Origin: Chlorokybus atmophyticus
Taxonomy: Eukaryota; Streptophyta; Chlorokybophyceae; Chlorokybales; Chlorokybaceae
Length of the DNA stretch: 37,610 bases
Assembly (NCBI GenBank): GCA_009103225.1
Contig: RHPI01002048.1
Coordinates: forward strand, 479,493 to 517,102
Reading direction: 5' to 3'
Shown piece by piece: positions 31,725 to 37,610 of this stretch. Every line of letters starts with the position of its first letter. Within the stretch, counting starts at the first letter, position 1. The notes below the pieces were generated by a model, which worked only from the letters and a program-made list of their open reading frames with translations, was not told the DNA's origin and did not search any database. The position numbers were made by a program, and so were the translations under genes.

Positions 31725-33051
31725 ATTGTTGTTTATCATTGCACTTGATGGCTATGTTACGGTCAGAATATCAGTTTGTCAATTTGTCGTGCTGGCGCAT
31801 GCGCATATGCAAAATGGGTAGTGTACTCTGACACATGTTTATGGCGCATGTGTCAACGCTGCCTATGTAGTATAGGGCACTACACACATAGGCCATGTGT
31901 GCCGTGCGTAACATGTAAGTATGCGGACCATAAGCGTGCGCACACAACTCACTATGAGGACGGAAAGGCAAGACGGCAACACCAAGGCAAGCAGGCCAGG
32001 CTAGTCCTGACATGGCTTCCAGAGTTTCCTGGCAACTTCTAGTAGACCTTTGCAGAATCTGGAGAACTAGAAGGATAGACGACAGAAGCTGCGCCCATCG
32101 GCTACAGCCTGCCAAAACAAGGTCAAGTCAATACCGGGGGCAACGTAATACAAAGCTTATAACAGCTTATAACATCAAAGTAGTGCTACCATTTGCCAAC
32201 ACAAGGCCTCGTGAGCTTGCACGCCGCAACAATTACACCCGCTTTTCTGTCATTCTGGTAATGTTAGGTGAATGCTAGCCGCAATCAGCGTTGATGCGTT
32301 GCATGTGAGCTCACACGCACAGACTGACAATACACGTGAGGTTACGTATATCGCGCAACGTATACTTAGAAGGACAACATGAAGATACTGCGACATAGTG
32401 GTGTTGAACTGGACAACTTGAAGTCTACAAGAGGTGCCCTTGGCTGCAGGTACAGCACCTAGAACACATCCGTTTGCCAACACAAGCAGACTGCAGTTAG
32501 CATCCTGCTTGCGCTGCGTACAAGGAACAAGCGCACACGGCAAGGGGGCCTGTTTGCACCTCTGCTAAGCATGTGCAATGGAGCGTAAGAGCAACGCACT
32601 CCCGGCTTCCTGCAACACAGCTGTACACTCAGCACGACAAACTGGAACTATGGTTGCAAGGTGTGCAAGTAGTCATGGCGATGGTGTTTACTGCGTGTAC
32701 ATCAAGAGTTCAACCTTAGGTGATTTCAACCAAACAATGCCTGATCACGGATCAAAATATACAGAACTTGAATCACGCAGTGCCAAGCTACGTCAATCGA
32801 TAGAAGAGAGCATCAGTACACGGGATGTAGCCGAACCAGTATAGAAAACCATGCCCATGGCATGCTGGCATAGATATATCATGGCAACAGTACAACAAGA
32901 AGTTGCGCGTATCGTAACTACAAGTATGTATCTCAGGTAAGCAGTGCGGGTGGGGTGTGCGCTGTGTACAACAAGTTGTTGCGCGCACTTGCCCATCACA
33001 ATATCGATGATGCCGATGTGCAGGATGGGAAGGCCATCCCTTGCTGGCTCG

Positions 33052-34736
33052 TTAGTCAGCTGTCAGCATATCCATAAACCCCTGCTGCGGCTGCTGATGT
33101 ATGTGTTGCATATGTACAGCGAGTGCCCCCCGGGCTGTGCTCCCGGTCTGCTGCTGGCCTTTTTGTGCACTGTCCGCACTACTGTACCCTGTAAGTAACA
33201 ATAGCACCAGTGAGATAACCTGCAATACTCCACCACTGAACAAACCCAACCAACAGAGCCTCCAGCAGGGAGAAAACTAATGTGCTTGGCAGCAGCTGCA
33301 CTCACCCGAGGATGTGCCGCCGGTGTTGGACGAGTTGACAATGTCGTTCGCGGCGTTGTCATCAGCATCATCGGCATCATCGTCGTAGCTTGGGGTTGCG
33401 GTGCCTAGACTATCTCCCTTCTGACCCTGCAGCTGGTGTTGGCGCGGGGGCGCTTTGCCGCAGAGCGTGGCGCGGTCGCGCCTGAGCGTCTCGAGCTCCA
33501 TCAGCAGGTGCTTTTGGTTCTCTGTGTCCTCGGAGTCTCCCTCCACCAGGGCCAACTCTAGCGAGGTGATGATACGCTCGAGAGATTTCAACTGCGGCCC
33601 AGCATCCCCATCATCGGAATAAATGCAGTTCATGCAACAGTTGATGCCATGACTCTGAGGCGATGGCGGATGTTGTTTGGTAAGGCACATCACTAGCTGA
33701 TAGCGCTGACAGAGGCGCATATGTGCGCGAGCGTGTGTATGTAGGAGGGCATACAGGCGTGTTAATGAGTGGGCACGCGCGGGTGTGCATACCTTGCGGT
33801 GGGGCCAGCGCTTCATGTTGTGTCTCCGGCAGATCTTCTTGAGGACAGTTGGACAGATGCCCAGCTGTTTAGCAGCAGCGTTGATGGGGAGGTGGAACTG
33901 CTTGGAGAGGTGTGCGAGGGTGATCTTAGCGGTGCGCTTGCGCTGTGCTGCAGCCTTTGAGATGAACCCCGCGCGCATCAGCGCCTCCATCTCCGCATCC
34001 ACTGACTCCACTACGTTGTTGCCATGGGTGCTGCTGCCTCCCGCCGGCCCCGCACCCGTCGGACTCCTCATTGACTCTGCAAATGACAATGTTGTTCTGT
34101 TCTGTCCAAATCAAGGTTGCAATGAGAATAGCAATGCAACAGAGGTCTGAAAAGTTACCTAACAGCAGCTCAAACTCGTCCATGGGTTCGTCCAGCACTT
34201 CACCGTTGTCGGAACCAGAAGGCAGGGAGCTGCTGTCGTGATCAGCAACCTTATTGTTTTCACAAGAGGTTAATACAGTCCCGGCCTTGCCGGCCTGCAA
34301 AGTAACTGACCATCAGCATCCACACGCGTGCGAGTGCCATATCACTGATATGGCACAGTATGTGACATACTATATTGGCATCACGCTGCGTGCCTGTATG
34401 TGACAGGTTTCATTTGACGAGCAGCTGCTGCAACCAGGCTGGTGGTGGCCAACAACGGGCTGCTGGGATTGGTGTCTGCTGCAGGCGTGCGTAGTCGTGC
34501 CGGGCTGCGGCGCCAGTGGCGGAACCGGTAGCGATGGTGGCGTGACTGCTACAAAGTGTGGAGTTGCGTGATGTTGAGTCAGCTGCGGTTGCACTTGAAT
34601 CTGTTGGACAAGGGGAGCGGCCCCGTCAACTCCGCCTTCCAGCGTGGAGTCATACACGCACTGGAACCCTTCCCTTTCCTGCAGCAAGGCATACTGCCAC
34701 AGGAACTGCTGCGTGTACTGCTGCCCTTGTTCGAAA
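33052..34736 (-). CDS. RWP-RK transcription factor, RKD-like (5' end unresolved)
   Basis: RWP-RK proteins are DNA-binding regulators of nitrogen responses and of egg or mating-type identity in plants and green algae (family knowledge). Exons: 34736-34394 (donor uncertain, 34394 GC or 34385 GT), 34294-34159, 34076-33793, 33591-33306, 33188-33052; about 394 aa are visible. The first listed exon starts in phase 2, so at least one upstream exon is missing. The domain lies in exon 34076-33793: TLAHLSKQFHLPINAAAKQL, then CPTVLKKICRRHNMKRWPHRK, directly followed after the splice by a leucine-rich helix (LKSLERIITSLELAL), as in RKD/MID types. The N terminus is Gln/Pro/His-rich, and a short acidic exon follows (EPMDEFELLL). 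The C-terminal exon is Gln-rich and ends QQGFMDMLTAD. No PB1 domain is visible, which argues against the NIN-like class. Confidence 0.88.
34334..34371. repeat. Two abutting perfect palindromes
   Basis: 34334-34356 is an 11-bp inverted repeat around one central C (GTGCCATATCA / TGATATGGCAC). 34357-34371 is a 7-bp inverted repeat around one central G (AGTATGT / ACATACT). They touch without a spacer. The pair lies in the proposed intron between exons 34736-34394 and 34294-34159 of the RWP-RK gene. Confidence 0.9.
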
Positions 34737-37610
34737 CTGCACGCAAGACACAACGCTTGTTGGTAGATGAACTCTACCTTGACAACCGTCCAGAGAGCGA
34801 TCTGATGAGCGAGATGATGAGAGCTATATGTGATCAGCTTGCAACTCTGCTTACTGAAGGATCTGCTGCTCGATGCACCCGGTGTCCTGTGTGCTTGCTG
34901 TCTGCACTGTGGCGTGGTACAGACCTTTAACACTCAGGTGCATTTCTAGCTTCGTCACTTGCGTTGCTGTCGTTCACAACGGCAACAATAAGACGACACA
35001 CAACAGCAGCAACGACCAGCCCTATGTACAGCAGCAGCAACAGCAAGTGACAGAGTCCTGTAGCAAAAGCATAAGCAGTTGGCCAAAGCAGCACAAGTTA
35101 ACAACCCACCATTGCTGTGGATTATGCGTCGAAGCATAACGCAGCTGTAGCAGAATGAAGCCATCGGGTTAGCCACTGCTTTCTGGCGTGGATATCAAGC
35201 GAGCAGCAGCTTCAGGCCAACTGGGTGGGTATGCGTATGTGCGTGCTCCAGCTGCAACACAGCCCTCAGCCTCACACTTCAGAGCCGCTCCAGGCTGAGC
35301 TGCAACACACGTGTATTGTCCGTGTAAGCACAGCTGCTAGTAAGCGGTACTCTAGGTACTTGGATGACAGAACTCATGGTTAGCACAAATGCTGCAGCAA
35401 CTGGACTACCAATGCTGGTTCAAGCGCTACACAGTACGAATGGCACAGAGTCTAGACGACGACGCAGAGCACACCTTCAACGTAAGTGTCTATTCACCTT
35501 CGAGCTTGGAAGCCAGTCTGAGGGGATGTGCTTGTGGGTTGTGTGCACGCACGGAAAGCAACCTGTGCGCAGGAAAGCAGAGCCTCGCCCGCGCTTCGTC
35601 ATGCAAGCAACCAGCTGTACGGAAGTAGGAGCTCTCCGTCAACTACCACTTGGCTGAAGCTGCGGCGAGCAGCCATGCCTAGACAGAAAGTGCACCGGGT
35701 TGGCTACGACAGCATGAACACAAGTGCAACAGTAGCCTGAGCACACGGATTGCTGCTTTTGTGCGGCGGCGGCATCCGGCATGTGCTACTGACTGCTATC
35801 GACATGGGCACGTAGCTACAGAAGAGGCTTCCTGCTTGTTGCTGGTACGTTCAGGGCGTTTTGCATCCAGCCAGCGGCGGAGAGCAACCCAAGCTACTGG
35901 ATGGGAAACAAAACGGACTTCACCACTACACAAGTGTCTTTCTTATCTTACACAAGAGGCATGTGCTTGTTGCTGTCGGTGTTGCCTGCGTCTCCTTCTC
36001 TGCGTTACGCCCTCCACATGCGACTAGATTACGCTCCGCCGGCCCTCCCGCCCTGCTTCAGCATGCTTCCTGGAGGGAAGGCCAAAGGTCGGCGCCAAGC
36101 AAGGCTGCGGCGGCAACCTCGCCTTCGGCGGGAGGAACGCCGATTACTCTAGGGTACCCTAGCTCCGACGGCATAATTCAGGTTCGCATGCAGCTGTGGT
36201 TGGTGAGCGGGGTCACATAAAACATCAAGGATTGGGGGTTTGCCAAGCCATTTGACACGAGCGTTACGTAACAGAGCGGGCATTCGCCCCGGACACATTA
36301 CGGCAGATGGAAACTTTTGAAACCGGCCTCTCCAGGTGCCTTTCCGTCCCCGACACTTAGCTCCATATCAACCGACGAGGTCTGACAAAGTCCAAGAAAT
36401 GCGTCCTTCATGTCCGGGCTAGACTCGCCACACATTCCCGCGGTAAGCTTAGTAGAACACAGTCCTGACGAATGACTAACTAGTCGTCAGGCACTGTAGG
36501 CACCCCGTTACGCACTAGCAACAGTAACCGGAAAAGCATTGGATTGAGGGTGTCGGATTTGGGTGTTTCAGCGCGGCGCGTGCTCTAATGGGGCGCGACC
36601 CTTCGCCTCCTAGCGGTTATTGAGGTGTAACCGACGACCTTTGTTCCTCCTCAATGAATTAAGGCGCAGAGACGCGGCAGTTACGCGTCTTACGAAAGTG
36701 AAACTGAACAATCATATCGCACATGACTTCAGGCTGCAACCCGCCATGTTACATTTGTCTTTCATGCTTCCACACTCCTCGCTCGGTTTGCTTGCTTGGG
36801 GCAGGCAGTCAATCCACCATTGCAGTGTTCACATGTCAAATGCACTCTCGACAATGTCCGTGCCCTGTCACCATCTGCAGTAGCCATTATGTCGGCCTGC
36901 ACAAAGCCGACCATTGCGGCACAGTCGCTTCAAGCGAGTCGCGCTTGCCATTGCCATAATGTGGTCCTGTGTGCCCTCAACAAGAGCCATGCAAGGTCAG
37001 TATGCAGCAGTTTTAAAGTCACGCGTATTTCTAAAAGCTCTGTACACCACATCCAAGACCTGTGGATCACAATGTCAAACCTAACAACAGAAAACAGAGC
37101 TATATTTTTGCTTATTGGTTGATAGATATGTGTGTGTATAAGGGTGTGTACTTGTATGCTCATGCGCAACATTGCACACATAATCCACGATGTATGCGCA
37201 CAGTTTATTGTAATATATCTATAAAGCATTATTATTGCACATTACACACACAGAAGATTTATATTGTAACATATTCATCCAGCATTATGATGACGGGCAA
37301 TGACGCGGATCAAAAATAATATAGTTGTGTTATAACACACATTGTGTGACAATAGAGTATCGGGTATGCATGTATGTAATATTATGAATGTATATGCATA
37401 TATATTGAGGATAAACGATGTGCAAGAAAAGTTAGGAGAGATAAGCAAGCACAAGCATAGTTGCATCATGCGGCATGCGGGCATACATATCAACACAAAA
37501 CATACGCGTGTATGCGGGCATGTATTACAAGCAGTTATGGCATGCGGCAGTAATGCGTGCATATAATGTTGTTACACCACAGGTAATGCCCCCCCCTTGG
37601 CGGCTGGTGC
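34737..37610. other. Region upstream of the RWP-RK gene to window end
   Basis: It must contain the missing 5' exon(s) and promoter of the RWP-RK gene. A Gln/CAG-rich patch lies at 35025-35050. One weak plus-strand exon candidate is listed. From about 37060 to 37480 the sequence becomes clearly AT-rich, with a GTGTTATAACAC palindrome near 37328. No gene was recognised there. Confidence 0.45.
35398..35481 (+). CDS. Possible internal exon of an unknown gene
   Basis: A 28-codon open stretch bounded by an acceptor (AAATGCTGCAG) and a perfect donor (TTCAAC|GTAAGT). The peptide begins QLDYQCWFKRYTVRMAQ and ends DDDAEHTFN, which looks protein-like. A downstream frame at 35871-36152 could be a further exon in the same phase, but the join is not secure and no family is recognised. 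Confidence 0.25.

Larger units (their letters stand above)
29916..33051. other. 3.1-kb region without a firm gene
   Basis: Contains the bystin 3' UTR, a fragment related to the 20111-20331 element near 30360-30415, a short tandem repeat at 31683-31724 and one weak minus-strand coding candidate (30633-30950). The rest shows no conserved protein on either strand. Confidence 0.45.

Noticed and set aside
35871-36152. HORMA-domain fragment, from LRYALHMRLDY
   Set aside because: Only a few residues fit, and the rest of the domain and its order are missing.

Overview
This is a nuclear eukaryotic window. Every long conserved protein is split by short GT-AG introns (about 60-800 nt, with a few GC-AG), and no operon-like gene packing, Shine-Dalgarno sites or CRISPR arrays were seen. 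An RWP-RK transcription factor, a long Sfi1-like centrin-binding protein, a fairly GC-rich coding composition and TGTAA motifs 50-130 bp after the kri1 and bystin stop codons together suggest a flagellated or centriole-bearing green-lineage alga. The species cannot be named from the sequence. The gene models below were built by hand, requiring donor/acceptor consensus plus an uninterrupted frame across each junction. For kri1, the Sfi1-like gene, DJ-1/Hsp31, SurE and bystin the exon lengths sum to whole codons.

Layout. 1-3.4 kb (+): the 3' part of an EF-hand gene with CA-repeat-bearing introns. 3.4-4.2 kb: intergenic, with strong hairpins. 4.2-7.8 kb (+): KRI1, a nucleolar 40S assembly factor (9 exons, 641 aa). 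8.4-13.85 kb (-): a Sfi1-like tryptophan-repeat protein (11 exons, about 1358 aa), convergent with kri1. 13.9-16.5 kb: no firm gene, a hairpin cluster and weak coding candidates. 16.5-16.95 kb (+): a two-exon, 105-aa gene of unknown family. 17-20.8 kb: repeat-rich, with tandem repeats and a MITE-like terminal-inverted-repeat element. 20.9-22.7 kb (-): a DJ-1/PfpI (Hsp31-like) protein. 24.4-26.7 kb (-): SurE 5'-nucleotidase. 27.1-29.9 kb (+): bystin/Enp1, head-to-head with surE. 30-33 kb: no firm gene. 33.05-34.7 kb (-): an RWP-RK factor of RKD type with an unresolved 5' end. 34.7-37.6 kb: largely empty, becoming AT-rich near the end.

Functional themes. Two factors of the same pathway (Kri1 and bystin/Enp1, both acting on 90S/pre-40S particles) lie about 19 kb apart on the same strand. 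Two metabolite or damage-response enzymes (DJ-1-like and SurE) are neighbours on the other strand. No new multi-gene system such as a defence island is evident. The more interesting material is in unusual introns, palindromes and the repeat cluster.
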